DNA of 61,779 bases from an uncultured Saprospiraceae bacterium (GCA_905480605.1 CAJQRD010000060.1:1-61779), one strand, 5' to 3'; positions 44,860 to 54,826 are shown, counted from the stretch's first letter. The notes: generated by a model not told the origin, from the letters alone. Translations and numbers: made by a program.

Positions 44860-45024
44860 TCAAACACCAGCAACTAAAACATCATCTAATTTGAGATCAT
44901 GTGTTTCAAATAGGATTTGTTCTACTTTTTGAGATGGATAACATATGCCGAGCTTATAAGCAAGTGGGTATTGCACCATAAAGTTATCATAATATCCACC
45001 CGCATATCCCAATCTAAAATTAGC
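44860..45024 (-). pseudogene. C-terminal remnant of 5-formyltetrahydrofolate cyclo-ligase
   Basis: Leftward the frame reads ANFRLGYAGGYYDNFMVQYP, then KLGICYPSQKVEQILFETHD and LKLDDVLVAGV with a stop. RLGYGGGYYD and the Q-V...E-x-H-D-x-x-L-D-x-V pattern are the ligand-binding end of MTHFS (5-formyl-THF cyclo-ligase). The N-terminal two-thirds is missing, so the fragment is nonfunctional. The functional copy is presumably elsewhere. The DNA from 45025 to 45354 shows no gene. Confidence 0.7.
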
Positions 45025-45354
45025 ATTATTGTAAAACAAATTAGTATTTTAAATTTAGCTTTCATTGTTTTATAAAATTGCTGAGAATATAGCTGACAAG
45101 CAATCTGGAAAATGGGCTGCATTTTGTGATAATTACTTATTAATACCTTATAATAGATTCCGACCTTAAAATACTTTAAGGAAATTATCTTATGAATCGA
45201 TTATTAAATAATTATTTTAGAGTGTATTCAAAATTAGTAATATATGTTAATTGTTATTTAAAGATTTTATAGAGGAGTGTTTAAGTCATAAAAGATCATT
45301 ACTTGATGTTAATTTACTCTAGTTATCACCAAATAATAGAAAAGAAAGAAACAA

Positions 45355-45735
45355 ATGAAAGTAACACCAGAACATAATCAGCGTGTAGCGAAAATGAAAT
45401 TCTCCTCTGTTTACCCTCATTATGTGACAAAGGTGGAGAAAAAGGGTAGGACATTGGATGAACTGCACCAAGTCATAGAATGGTTAACTGGTTTTGATAA
45501 ATTGAGACTGCAAGAATTAATTGATGACAAGGTAACGTTTGAAACATTCATTCAAAGAGCAGATTTAAATCCAAATGCTAATCTTATAAAAGGAGTAATA
45601 TGTGGTTATCGTATTGAGGAAATAGATAATTCATTGACCCGACAAGCAAGATATTTGGACAAATTGATAGATGAATTAGCAAGAGGTAGTAAAATGGATA
45701 AAATTTTACGCGAAGATAAAACAAGTACGAAGTGA
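45355..45735 (+). CDS. DUF2200 family protein
   Basis: A 126-residue cytoplasmic protein matching DUF2200: VAKMKFSSVYPHYVTKVEKK, then GRTLDELHQVIEWLTGFD, ANLIKGVICGYRIEEI and QARYLDKLIDELARGSKMDK. The family is widespread and uncharacterised, often transferred between bacteria. Length is normal. It stands alone in a decayed region, with remnants upstream and a fasciclin gene downstream. Confidence 0.9.
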   Translation: MKVTPEHNQRVAKMKFSSVYPHYVTKVEKKGRTLDELHQVIEWLTGFDKLRLQELIDDKVTFETFIQRADLNPNANLIKGVICGYRIEEIDNSLTRQARYLDKLIDELARGSKMDKILREDKTSTK

Positions 45736-46053
45736 AATGAAAGAATTAAATTATGTAAGTAATATGTAGATTGTTCACTGCCAATAGAAAATGCCAATAC
45801 CGCATATATAAACTCGTCTTGAGCCATGGGTAAAAATCATGATTGAAATTTATTAAAGTTATCTAAATTAAATATGCTGAATAGCTAATATTTCTTGATT
45901 TTCGTTTTATTTAAAAAGTTCTGAACTATTTTTAAAAGATTTTGTTTAGCGTTTTTTTCAATTGAAAATTTAATTTCTCAGAATTATTTTTTCTTTTAAA
46001 CAAAATCAAAGTTTTGATGTTTAACGATCATTAACTAATAAAAAAATATTCTA
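45736..46053. other. AT-rich spacer before the fasciclin gene
   Basis: Very AT-rich. It includes AAAACAAAATCAAAGTTTTG (46001-46020), a loose dyad near the downstream start that may lie in the leader. No gene is supported. Confidence 0.35.
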
Positions 46054-46575
46054 ATGAGATCTATTTATACTATTCTACTTTTAACAGCTCTGACTGTGAA
46101 TGCAAACTTTGCTAGTGATTTACAAGAGCCGCCAACAATTGTGGGTGTAGCAGCTGGTAATGAGAATTTTTCAACTTTAGTAGCCGCTGTAAAAGCTGCT
46201 GACTTAGTGAGTGTACTAAGTAGCGAAGGGCCGTTTACAGTGTTTGCACCAACAAATGATGCATTTGCAAAATTACCAGAAGGTACTATACCAACTTTGT
46301 TGAAACCCGAAAGTAAGGAAACGTTATCAGCAGTATTGACCTACCATGTAGTTAAAGGAAAGTTTTTAGCAGCGGATGTTTTAGCAGCTATTAAAAAGAA
46401 CGACGGAAGTTTTACTATTCCTACTGTTCAAGGTGGAAAACTGGTTGCTACTACTAAAGGTGGTAATGTAATTCTTACCGACGAGGCGGGTAACTTCTCT
46501 ACAATAATTATGACTGATATTGCTGCTTCAAATGGTGTTATCCATGCGATAGATTCAGTGGTAATGCCAAAATAA
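46054..46575 (+). CDS. Secreted fasciclin (FAS1) domain protein
   Basis: A 173-residue protein: signal peptide MRSIYTILLLTALTVNANFA, then one FAS1 domain. Diagnostic boxes are FSTLVAAVKAADLVSVLS, FTVFAPTNDAFAKLPEGT, VLTYHVVKGKF and SNGVIHAIDSVVMPK. FAS1 domains mediate adhesion or small-ligand binding at the cell surface. The single domain is standard for bacterial members. A terminator follows 25 bp downstream, so the gene is monocistronic. Confidence 0.93.
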   Translation: MRSIYTILLLTALTVNANFASDLQEPPTIVGVAAGNENFSTLVAAVKAADLVSVLSSEGPFTVFAPTNDAFAKLPEGTIPTLLKPESKETLSAVLTYHVVKGKFLAADVLAAIKKNDGSFTIPTVQGGKLVATTKGGNVILTDEAGNFSTIIMTDIAASNGVIHAIDSVVMPK

Positions 46576-46600
46576 AATATTAATTTAAATTTTCAATATA

Positions 46601-46637
46601 AAACGTTGCTCTGCTTTGTCTGGGCAACGTTTTTTAT
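46601..46637 (+). terminator. Rho-independent terminator after the fasciclin gene
   Basis: AAACGTTGC (46601-46609) and GCAACGTTT (46624-46632) form a 9-bp stem with a 14-nt loop, followed by a T run. The remaining spacer to 47093 is AT-rich, and I see only a small TTTTCCTT/AAGGAAAA dyad at 46670-46687. Confidence 0.75.
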
Positions 46638-47093
46638 TTATAACCATAGTGTTTTACCATAGGGTAATATTTTCCTTGAAAGGAAAAGAAATTCATTCCT
46701 TTTTTCAAACAATCACATGGACTTAAGCCTAGTTCTACTGTTAATATCCTACCATTTGATCAAAACTTCATATCTAAACACAAAGTAGAAATATTAAATA
46801 CATTAACTCTTATTGACTCAAATCATTAAAATAAATGATGTTCGTCAACTTCTCTTTTATTTATCAATTTTACCTTTATGTAAACTTTATTCTTATAATT
46901 ACCTATTGTAAGTCTTAGTAACAGAAACAGTGAGTATTATAATGAATTTTACTTTTTTATAATTTTAATAGAAGTTTAATGGCATAAAAGTTCATTCCTT
47001 GTTGTGGATTATAGCAGCCAATAAAACTAAATAACAAAATATTATTTCTAATAAAAACCACATTTTTCAAAATTTAATAATAAAAAATACACT

Positions 47094-47513
47094 ATGAGTG
47101 CAAAAATAGAATTAAACCAAGGTGAAGTAAAAATCAACTTTTTTTCACCAATATCGGGTAAAACCTCTTTCAAGGATTTGGGATTAAATGATCAAGATTT
47201 AGTATTTGAAAGCGGATTTGTAAGATTGGTATTCGATTTTGAAGGAATTAAAGATCATGATTATTATAAAGTACCATTGGTTGAAGTATCATATAAAGAG
47301 AACATGGCTGAAATACATTGGCAATGTGATTTTAACAAAGAAACAATTTTAGACAAAACAGACAACCATGGTCATTCTTCAATTATGCTTTTAAATAAGA
47401 AAAGATTAATTGAATTAGAACAACATCATGAGAATAAATTAATTGTACACGGAGAATTTCCTGAAGGTGTACACATTCTTGCAGAAGATTCGTTTATTAA
47501 TTTTTTCAAATAG
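47094..47513 (+). CDS. Hypothetical cytoplasmic protein
   Basis: A 139-residue acidic protein without signal peptide or membrane segment: MSAKIELNQGEVKINFFSPI, then FVRLVFDFEGIKDHDYYKVP and HWQCDFNKETILDKTDNHGH. It seems beta-rich, with histidines in NHGHSS and EQHHENK that could bind metal (speculation). I do not recognise a family. The start is ATG, and the transporter gene follows 168 bp later on the same strand. Confidence 0.6.
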   Translation: MSAKIELNQGEVKINFFSPISGKTSFKDLGLNDQDLVFESGFVRLVFDFEGIKDHDYYKVPLVEVSYKENMAEIHWQCDFNKETILDKTDNHGHSSIMLLNKKRLIELEQHHENKLIVHGEFPEGVHILAEDSFINFFK

Positions 47514-47681
47514 TTGAAGAATATTCTTGTATAGCAGTATTATGCAAACAAGCATTTTGTGTATTACGGAATAAAAAATTTATCGTTAAAGTAAATAGAT
47601 TCAAAGGTTGAATGCGGCTTCATTTTTTATTGAAAGGAATGAAGTTAGCAATCAACCCTTTTTCTTTTGTAAATAAAGCTC

Positions 47682-49859
47682 ATGGAGAGGAAAACATTTG
47701 GGACGTTTGCAGGGGTGTTTACACCAACTACCTTAACGATACTCGGAGTTATCATGTTTATACGACAACCATGGGTTGTCGGCAATGCAGGAGTTTTAGG
47801 AGCACTAGGCATTGTGTTGTTGGCAGTCGCAATAACTTTCACTACGGCACTAAGTCTGTCATCTATTACAACGAATGTTAGAATAGGCAGTGGTGGAGCA
47901 TTCAGTTTGATTTCTCAATCTCTAGGTTTGGAAATAGGAGGAGCCATTGGCATTCCATTTTACTTTGCTCAGGCAATAGCTGTGGCCATGTATATCTTTG
48001 GTTTTCGTGAAGGACTCGAAACACTTATTCCAGATGTAAATACATTGATTCTTGATTTGAGCATTTTCATTCTGGTTATGACGATTGCCTTTGTCAGTAC
48101 CAGCTTTGCTTTTAAGATTCAGTACTTTATTCTTGGAATTATAGTTCTGTCTTTATTTTCAATTTACGGAGCTTTATTCGTTAATGATTTAAATTTTGAT
48201 TTTGAATGGTTCGGTAAGTATCCAGGTTCTGTGGATAACAACTCCAGCGGGTCTTCCTTCTGGATTGTCTTTGCTGTTTTTTTTCCAGCTGTTACAGGCG
48301 TGATGGCTGGAGCCAATATGTCTGGAGATCTTACCAATCCAAGAAAAAGCATTCCGTTAGGAACGATATCATCTGTAATTAGTACTACCATTATTTATAT
48401 CAGCCTAATTTTTGTAGCTGCAGTTATTGCACAGCCAGCTGAGTTGGCAAGTAATTACAATGTATTTATTGATAAAGCACTTTTTGGGCCGATTGTATTG
48501 GCCGGTTTATTGGGAGCTACGCTTTCCTCAGCCTTGGGCTCATTTGTTGGAGCTCCTAGGATATTGTTGGCTTTAGGTGAAAAGAATATATTGCCTAAGA
48601 GTGAATTGCTGGCAAAGCTTTCGAATAAAGGAGAACCTGTAAATGCGATGTTAATCACCGCACTCATTGTTTTTCTAGGAATTTCCTTGCGAGACCTTAA
48701 TACCATTGCACCGATTCTTACAATGTTCTTTATGATCACTTATGCTATGGTGAATATAGTTGCGTTGGTAGAACATACGTTAGGGCTGCCCAGTTACAGA
48801 CCCACTTTAAAAATGCCTATCATCGTTCCGGCTATTGGTGCGTTAGGGTCTATTGCAATAATGTTTGTAATTAACGTTTTGGTGGCTTTATTCTCATTGG
48901 CGTTTATTGTGATATTTTATCTCTACTTGGTAAAAATGAATATCAAATCTGCAGCAGGAGATTCAAGAAGTGGTTTGTTTACAGCCTTGGCTGAATGGGC
49001 TACAAAAAAGACCAATAATCTAAGACAGGAAAAAGAAGTTAGGTCTTGGCGGCCTGATTTACTAATGCCTGTTATTATGCCAAAGGAGTTGAGAAGTTCC
49101 TTTAAACTTATTCATTCTATTATTTATCCAAAAGGCTCAATAAAATTATTGGCCCTGAGGAATAAGAATGAACAAGAACAAAAAGACTTAGAAGCATTTC
49201 TTAGAAATTCAGTTCAAAAATTTAAGGAAAGTGAGCTGTCGGTTTCATACACAATAATTGATAATGTTGATTTTAATACGACACTTAATGTGAGTATGCA
49301 ATCGTTGAATGTTGCATTCTTTAAACCCAATACCATATTTGCAAGTATTGATTCTGAAACGCCTAATTTGCCCTATTATGATAAACTTTTAGCAGATACT
49401 AAAAAGAACAGCTTTGGGTTAATTATCTACATTCCATTTTCTTCAGCTGGTCTGGCTATTGAAAAAAGTATCAATTTGTGGATGACAAACATTCCAACGG
49501 ATTGGAAGGAAAAATTTGAGATATCCAACAATGATCTTTCTACTCTCGTATCATTGCTTATTTGCCGCAACTGGGAAGGCAATATTAATGTCCATATTAT
49601 TATTAACAATCCAGAGTTAGAATTTTCAACGATTGATATTGAAGATTTGCATACGATGATTAGATTTCCAAAAAGCACGACAATATCTCTAAAGCAAGGC
49701 AGCCTGCTAGAAAATGTAAACAGAGAACGTGAAACCGATATTAATATTTTTAATATTGAAGAAGGTATGAATGTGAAAGATATGGTAAATATTGTAAGTG
49801 AGTCACGCGTATCTGCTATCTTCTGCACTGATTCTGAATTTGAAAGTGTGTTGGTGTAA
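47682..49859 (+). CDS. SLC12-like cation-chloride/amino-acid permease
   Basis: A 725-residue inner-membrane transporter of the APC superfamily, SLC12 (cation-chloride cotransporter) branch. About 12 hydrophobic segments fill residues 1-430, beginning TPTTLTILGVIMFIRQPWVV, with GAFSLISQSLGLEIGGAIGI and FFPAVTGVMAGANMSGDLTN, all typical of the family. The C-terminal 290 residues are soluble (LLMPVIMPKELRSS and SYTIIDNVDFNTTLNVSM), as in eukaryotic and bacterial CCC proteins. Transported ions are not evident. A convergent terminator follows. Confidence 0.87.
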   Translation: MERKTFGTFAGVFTPTTLTILGVIMFIRQPWVVGNAGVLGALGIVLLAVAITFTTALSLSSITTNVRIGSGGAFSLISQSLGLEIGGAIGIPFYFAQAIAVAMYIFGFREGLETLIPDVNTLILDLSIFILVMTIAFVSTSFAFKIQYFILGIIVLSLFSIYGALFVNDLNFDFEWFGKYPGSVDNNSSGSSFWIVFAVFFPAVTGVMAGANMSGDLTNPRKSIPLGTISSVISTTIIYISLIFVAAVIAQPAELASNYNVFIDKALFGPIVLAGLLGATLSSALGSFVGAPRILLALGEKNILPKSELLAKLSNKGEPVNAMLITALIVFLGISLRDLNTIAPILTMFFMITYAMVNIVALVEHTLGLPSYRPTLKMPIIVPAIGALGSIAIMFVINVLVALFSLAFIVIFYLYLVKMNIKSAAGDSRSGLFTALAEWATKKTNNLRQEKEVRSWRPDLLMPVIMPKELRSSFKLIHSIIYPKGSIKLLALRNKNEQEQKDLEAFLRNSVQKFKESELSVSYTIIDNVDFNTTLNVSMQSLNVAFFKPNTIFASIDSETPNLPYYDKLLADTKKNSFGLIIYIPFSSAGLAIEKSINLWMTNIPTDWKEKFEISNNDLSTLVSLLICRNWEGNINVHIIINNPELEFSTIDIEDLHTMIRFPKSTTISLKQGSLLENVNRERETDINIFNIEEGMNVKDMVNIVSESRVSAIFCTDSEFESVLV

Positions 49860-49899
49860 ATGAGTTGAAAATGGTATCTGATTTTATTCTGATATTCTT

Positions 49900-49935
49900 A
49901 AAGGTGAACCTATTAAATCAGATTCACCTTTTTAT
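49900..49935. terminator. Bidirectional terminator between convergent genes
   Basis: AAAGGTGAA (49900-49908) and TTCACCTTT (49923-49931) make a 9-bp stem with a T tract after it and A-rich sequence before it, placed between the rightward transporter and the leftward lipid-synthesis gene. Confidence 0.7.
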
Positions 49936-50013
49936 GTAATACTATTCAAAACATCCAGCATAAGCTTTAGGGAGATTGGTACTCTTAAACATTGAGATGT
50001 AATTTGGTTACTA

Positions 50014-53000
50014 TTATTTAATTTTCACCTCAATATCCCCTTGATTCAACTCCTTCAAATATCCATCTCTAACCATCTTAATTTTCTTGTTCAGATTGTT
50101 CTTCGTCCATCCGGCTGTTGAAACAGGTTTTTGAACAACGACTTCTACAATCGCTGGTCTTACAAATGATGTGCCCCTTGGCATTATATCATGAGCGTTT
50201 TTGATGACGATTGGAATGATGGGTACACCAGCTTGCATGGCCAAGTGAAAAGCACCCTTTTTGAATTGTCCTAAATTGTAATCATATGACCTTGTGCCTT
50301 CTGGAGCGATAGCAACTGATATTCCATTGTGTAATGTTTCAACGGCAGGCTTCATAGCCTCAATAGCTTTGTCTTTGTCTTTTCTATCAATAAAAATAAT
50401 TCCAGCTGCTGAAAAGAATGGTCCAATCGGTGTGTACTTAAGTTCTTTTTTAGCGATGGCAACAGCGTCTTTTCTGATCAACTTTGCCATAACTAAAAAG
50501 TCAGCGTTGCTTTGGTGATTAAATATGAATACTGCAGGTCTATGCGCTAAATTCTCTTTACCTTTCACAGCCAAGTTGATGCCAGCCAGTTGAGTACCTA
50601 AGTCACCTATGAGTGAGATCATTGTATTGACGCCATCTCTTTTGGATAAGTGAAGTGAGCCAGTAGCTAAACCACTGAATGCTGCAGGTAGTATACTGCC
50701 AAACGTTAGGCCAGTTCTAATTATGTTGAGAATGCTTTGTCTTTCTATTTCTTCAAACCTGTGAACGGGCCAATTGTTTTCAAATGCTAATTTTGACAAT
50801 TCTGCATCTGGATTGATAGGATGGGGGTGACCTACAATCTCTAATAGAGGTAAATCTTCATAGCTGTCTGTATAAAAATGACTTTTCTTTAAATCTAAAT
50901 TATGTCTTTCAGCCAATGTTATGCCTGCTATTGCCTTACCTTCTCCCCAGCATGGAGGATCAATAATTTTACCAGTGAATTTGCCATCTTCCAATTCCAT
51001 TTCGGTACACATGATATGCTCAATTCCTAAATCTCTTGATATGGGCCTTACTTGGTACGGGGTAGCTGCAGAAACGATAGAGACAGTGTGTCCCATCGAT
51101 ATGTGGGCGTCTACCAATGCTCTTGATTCTGGATAAATTGAACTGGACAAATGTTTCATATACACATCCTCTCCGACTTTGATAAAGGCTTCTTCTTTAA
51201 TGCCTTTTATACCTTTGGCACTTATTGCAGCCAGTCCAGCAAAATCTTTTTTCCCTTTTGCATATACTAAGATTCCACTTAATTGCGCTATGACCTCTTT
51301 GGGTGTCATTTTACCACTTGTCAATCTTTCAGCAAAAAACTCTTTAGCTGAAAAACCAGATATTAATGTTTTGTCAAGGTCAAAAAATGCACCTATGTGA
51401 CTTCCTTTTTCTCCTGATAATATCTGATCAGTTAAAGCAAGTGTTTTCGTTCCAGGAACAATGTTTCGTGTTATAGGAATTATAGCTTTGGTAATTGGTT
51501 TTTCAGTTAAATACTCTTGAACCTTTTTTATTTGCTGGCTCATTTTCTCAAGTTCAGCAGCCCAAGATTTAAGTTCTTTTGTTTTTCTATTTGCACTTTC
51601 AGGAATTAAATTCTTGTTTTGTGCCCATCTGATGCCATTGGTTAAAAATGGTTTTGATACCGATTCCACGCGATGTATGTCTCCGTTCCAATGCATTTCT
51701 TCACCGACAAACAATGAGGTAGTAATTAGGTTTTTTACTTCATATTCCCTCTTGGGATCTAGTGTTTTAAGTGCTGTGGCTACAACTTTGTATGCTTCTA
51801 AATATGTGCTCAATACCACTTGAGACATAATTATTTTTTGATCTTTTAAAAGTTCAAAAACATTATTTTTAGGGTTAAGTAAAATGGTTTCCCATTCAGG
51901 ATTTATAAACTCTAATTCTGCTTCAACTTCATCACTGAAACTTGCTTTGTTGGAGTAGAAAAATTCGAATTTGAACAAATCTCTTAAGGCCATTATTTCT
52001 TCCCAGAAAGTAAGTAATCTGTTTGTAGATTCTCCTTCATTGACTCTTGCCAGTGCCAGTTCAATAAATGCTCTATGGTATGAATGGTGGACAGCCATGT
52101 TGGAATAATACGTTGCTGTCAAGTAGTTCTCAGGAACGATCGAATATTTTGCAGTCAATCCACTTCCTATTTGTTGAACGATTCTGGATTTTGATAACAA
52201 GTTGAGGGAGGACTGTATTGACTGTGAAACAGACTTACCTCTTGAAACCAAAGCATCTGGTTTGTGACTCTCAATCATTTCCATCAACTCAATTACATTC
52301 TGTTCAACTTCTTTTTTTGTCAGCGCAAACTTTGACAGCAAGGACGTGCAAATTAGTGATGCAGTAGTTACAGGTGTAATCTTATTTATATGATGTAAAA
52401 GCTCAAAGGCAAATTTAGATATCTGCGGTTTGTCATAGTTTTTTTGCTTAACTGGAATAACGGCATTGTCAGAATTTTCAATTTCTGTTGGTTCACCAAA
52501 ACGGATAGAAATCTTACCCATTTTGTTGTCCATCTTCCGAATGTAATTTAAAAACCACATAAGACTTTCTTGTGATTTTTGCTTACCCCTCCCTTCTTTC
52601 ATCATTTCATCCACATCTGGAATCAAATCGTATACTATTGATACGGGAACATATTTTACATCATTTTTTGAAACTTGTTCAGATTCCATGATGTATTTAA
52701 GAATACCCATTTTAGGCCACACCAGTTTTCCAGTTCTTGACCTTGTCCCTTCAATGGCCCACATAAAGTGTTGTCCTTTGTCAATAATTGATTTTATAAA
52801 ATGTCTAAGACAAGCTTTGTAAATGAGATTTTCCTTAAATGATCTTCTGATAAATATAGTGCCGGATCTCTTACCCAATTCTTTGATTCCTAAAAAGGAC
52901 ATATTGATACCTCCAAAAATGAATGGGATTGGCAATCCATATTGGGCAAGGATAACACCCAAAACAAACATATCAATATACGTTTTATGGGTCATTACAA

Positions 53001-53271
53001 ATGCCACAGAATGTCGACGCATCAATTTCGACAATGCTTTTATTTCCTCTTCATTGACATCAATGCTTTTTTCATACCCTCTTTCAAGAATATATTGAGC
53101 CATCTTAACACCAAAAGTTTGGATCACAGGATGTTGATCTGTATACAGCTCTTCAATGTATGTTGTGGCTTCTTTTAGAACTTCTTCAAACTCTACATTT
53201 GTATTATTTGATATCAGTCTTAAATTAGCTTGAAAATTTTTATCGTCAATCAGTTCTTGCATGTATGTCAT
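50014..53271 (-). CDS. Triple fusion: glycerol-3-phosphate acyltransferase, HAD-IB hydrolase, 1-acyl-G3P acyltransferase
   Basis: A 1085-residue protein. Residues about 60-590 resemble PlsB-type G3P acyltransferase: HKTYID (His95-Asp100), IFIRRSF, AIEGTRSRTGKLVWPKMG and PVSIVYD. Residues about 625-850 are a HAD-IB (SerB-like) phosphatase with FFDLDKTLISG (Asp631, Asp633) and YTDSYEDLPLLE. Residues about 905-1070 are a PlsC acyltransferase with NHQSNADF (His919-Asp924), IIFIDRKD and APEGTRS. In mycobacteria the PlsB-like and HAD-PlsC parts are separate adjacent genes (from memory). The fusion could turn glycerol-3-phosphate into phosphatidate in one polypeptide; the HAD substrate is unknown. 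It overlaps nothing but starts 2 bp behind the next gene. Confidence 0.88.
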   Translation of the reverse strand: MTYMQELIDDKNFQANLRLISNNTNVEFEEVLKEATTYIEELYTDQHPVIQTFGVKMAQYILERGYEKSIDVNEEEIKALSKLMRRHSVAFVMTHKTYIDMFVLGVILAQYGLPIPFIFGGINMSFLGIKELGKRSGTIFIRRSFKENLIYKACLRHFIKSIIDKGQHFMWAIEGTRSRTGKLVWPKMGILKYIMESEQVSKNDVKYVPVSIVYDLIPDVDEMMKEGRGKQKSQESLMWFLNYIRKMDNKMGKISIRFGEPTEIENSDNAVIPVKQKNYDKPQISKFAFELLHHINKITPVTTASLICTSLLSKFALTKKEVEQNVIELMEMIESHKPDALVSRGKSVSQSIQSSLNLLSKSRIVQQIGSGLTAKYSIVPENYLTATYYSNMAVHHSYHRAFIELALARVNEGESTNRLLTFWEEIMALRDLFKFEFFYSNKASFSDEVEAELEFINPEWETILLNPKNNVFELLKDQKIIMSQVVLSTYLEAYKVVATALKTLDPKREYEVKNLITTSLFVGEEMHWNGDIHRVESVSKPFLTNGIRWAQNKNLIPESANRKTKELKSWAAELEKMSQQIKKVQEYLTEKPITKAIIPITRNIVPGTKTLALTDQILSGEKGSHIGAFFDLDKTLISGFSAKEFFAERLTSGKMTPKEVIAQLSGILVYAKGKKDFAGLAAISAKGIKGIKEEAFIKVGEDVYMKHLSSSIYPESRALVDAHISMGHTVSIVSAATPYQVRPISRDLGIEHIMCTEMELEDGKFTGKIIDPPCWGEGKAIAGITLAERHNLDLKKSHFYTDSYEDLPLLEIVGHPHPINPDAELSKLAFENNWPVHRFEEIERQSILNIIRTGLTFGSILPAAFSGLATGSLHLSKRDGVNTMISLIGDLGTQLAGINLAVKGKENLAHRPAVFIFNHQSNADFLVMAKLIRKDAVAIAKKELKYTPIGPFFSAAGIIFIDRKDKDKAIEAMKPAVETLHNGISVAIAPEGTRSYDYNLGQFKKGAFHLAMQAGVPIIPIVIKNAHDIMPRGTSFVRPAIVEVVVQKPVSTAGWTKNNLNKKIKMVRDGYLKELNQGDIEVKIK

Positions 53272-53273
53272 TT

Positions 53274-54119
53274 TTAAAGAACTTCTTTTTCAGAATATTC
53301 AATATGTTTTCGGTAAGGTAGGAAAGGAACTTTCAACATGTATTTGATATCATTTACTTCCTTGGGGTCCATATGTGTATCTACTCCGTAATTTAATTTG
53401 CTATTGTCAACACGAAAGTATGTTGTAAATATACGATCCCAAAATGAAAAGATATTGCCATAATTAGAATCCGAATATGGCATACGGTAGTGGTGATGTA
53501 CATGATGCATGTTTGGTGTGCAGATTACAGATACCAATATTTTATCCAACCAAGTAGGTAGGACAATGTTTGCATGATTGAATTGACTCAGGACTACAGA
53601 CATGGATTGATATAAGAAGACCAACCACATCGGTGCACCGACAACAATGGTTGCCATGATTGTAAATACAAATCTGATCACACTTTCTCCAGGATGATGT
53701 CTGTTGGCTGAAGTTGTATCAACGTTTTGGTCTGAATGATGAATCAAGTGAAACTTCCACATCCATTGCACATGATGTTGAACCCAATGAGCTAACCAAG
53801 CTCCTAGGAAATCCAGCAACAATAAACCAACTATCAGCATGCTTAATGTCGATAAGTTAAGCCATTGCATGACACCAAAATCATTGGCAACTACCCAATC
53901 TGATGATTTTACCAATATAAATGCTAAAAAGAAGTTGACGATAATAGTTGTTAGTGTGAAAAATATGTTGATGCCTGCGTGCTTCCACCTTTTGTAATTG
54001 AGTGACATCAAAGGAATTGCGCTTTCTATCAATGAGAAAAATGTTATACCTCCAACCAAAATTATAGTTCTGTGAAGCGAAGATATATTTGCAAAATAGT
54101 CAACTATAGTGTCCAGCAT
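53274..54119 (-). CDS. Sterol desaturase/fatty acid hydroxylase superfamily protein
   Basis: A 281-residue membrane protein with about four hydrophobic segments and the di-iron histidine clusters of the superfamily: HWVQHHVQW, KFHLIHHSDQNVDTTSANRHH and HHVHHHYRMPYSDSNYG. Such enzymes hydroxylate or desaturate lipids at the inner membrane using O2. It is first of a two-gene operon, 2 bp upstream of the triple acyltransferase fusion, so it probably modifies the acyl chains or head groups of the same lipids (inference). Length is typical. Confidence 0.9.
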   Translation of the reverse strand: MLDTIVDYFANISSLHRTIILVGGITFFSLIESAIPLMSLNYKRWKHAGINIFFTLTTIIVNFFLAFILVKSSDWVVANDFGVMQWLNLSTLSMLIVGLLLLDFLGAWLAHWVQHHVQWMWKFHLIHHSDQNVDTTSANRHHPGESVIRFVFTIMATIVVGAPMWLVFLYQSMSVVLSQFNHANIVLPTWLDKILVSVICTPNMHHVHHHYRMPYSDSNYGNIFSFWDRIFTTYFRVDNSKLNYGVDTHMDPKEVNDIKYMLKVPFLPYRKHIEYSEKEVL

Positions 54120-54193
54120 ATTTGTGTTTTTTACGAAATGTTTTCAGTAACATCTAATTTAATTAAAAATATGTATTTGATGTAGTCATGATC

Positions 54194-54595
54194 TTATTTC
54201 GTTTCAAACAATGACTTCATCTTTTGAAAATAAAAAGCCCAGCAATAACTTGTTTTTCTAAAATGATCATTGATGTTTTGCCATCCTCGATGCTCAAATC
54301 TTAATATTTGTACCTCTTTTGACTTATTGATGATTTCAAATACCACTTCTGTTCCAGTCCAACCATCGTCAGCTCGAGTCATTAAAAATTGTATGGTTTT
54401 ATTATTCTCAAAGGCTACAACTTCAGCAAACCAATTGTAATCGCCAGTAAAGTAAAAATTATAAGTCTCATTGAGTTGAGGCCTACCAGAAGACTTTACA
54501 GGCCACTATTTGTTGAGATTTTCAGGCAATATTATCATATCAAAGATGCTTTTAGCTGTAGCCTTAATATCGATACCATGATATATTGTAATCAT
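54194..54595 (-). pseudogene. SRPBCC/AHSA1-domain gene with an in-frame amber stop
   Basis: From ATG 54595 the frame encodes MITIYHGIDIKATAKSIFDM, an in-frame TAG (54508-54506) directly before WPVKSSGRPQLNE, and continues NFYFTGDYNWFAEVV, DDGWTGTEVVFEI, RFEHRGWQNINDHF and SYCWAFYFQKMK. These are consecutive SRPBCC (AHSA1-like) motifs at full family length. The family has two Trp where TAG-TGG stands, so one TGG-to-TAG change explains the break. All downstream sequence remains open, so the inactivation is recent or a sequence error. The gene is not co-directional with a partner. Confidence 0.7.
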
Positions 54596-54826
54596 GACTA
54601 ATTTTTATTCTAAGACACAAAATTGGCATTAAAATTAAACGGCTATAAATGGTGTACGGAATTTTGTACAATTTGTACATTGAAGAATGAATTGATAGCA
54701 GAATCATGATTTGGAATAGAATTATGAATAGAAGACCAATTAAATGCTTGATAAGTCAATAGGCATTTTTTAAATAGAATTCGCTAATGAGTTAGGCGTC
54801 TTTATAAGCATTCTTAGCGACATTTT

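Noticed and set aside
45606-45827. Leftward frame opening MAQDEFIYAVL
   Set aside because: The start looks protein-like, but most of it is antisense to the DUF2200 gene and I cannot place it in a family.
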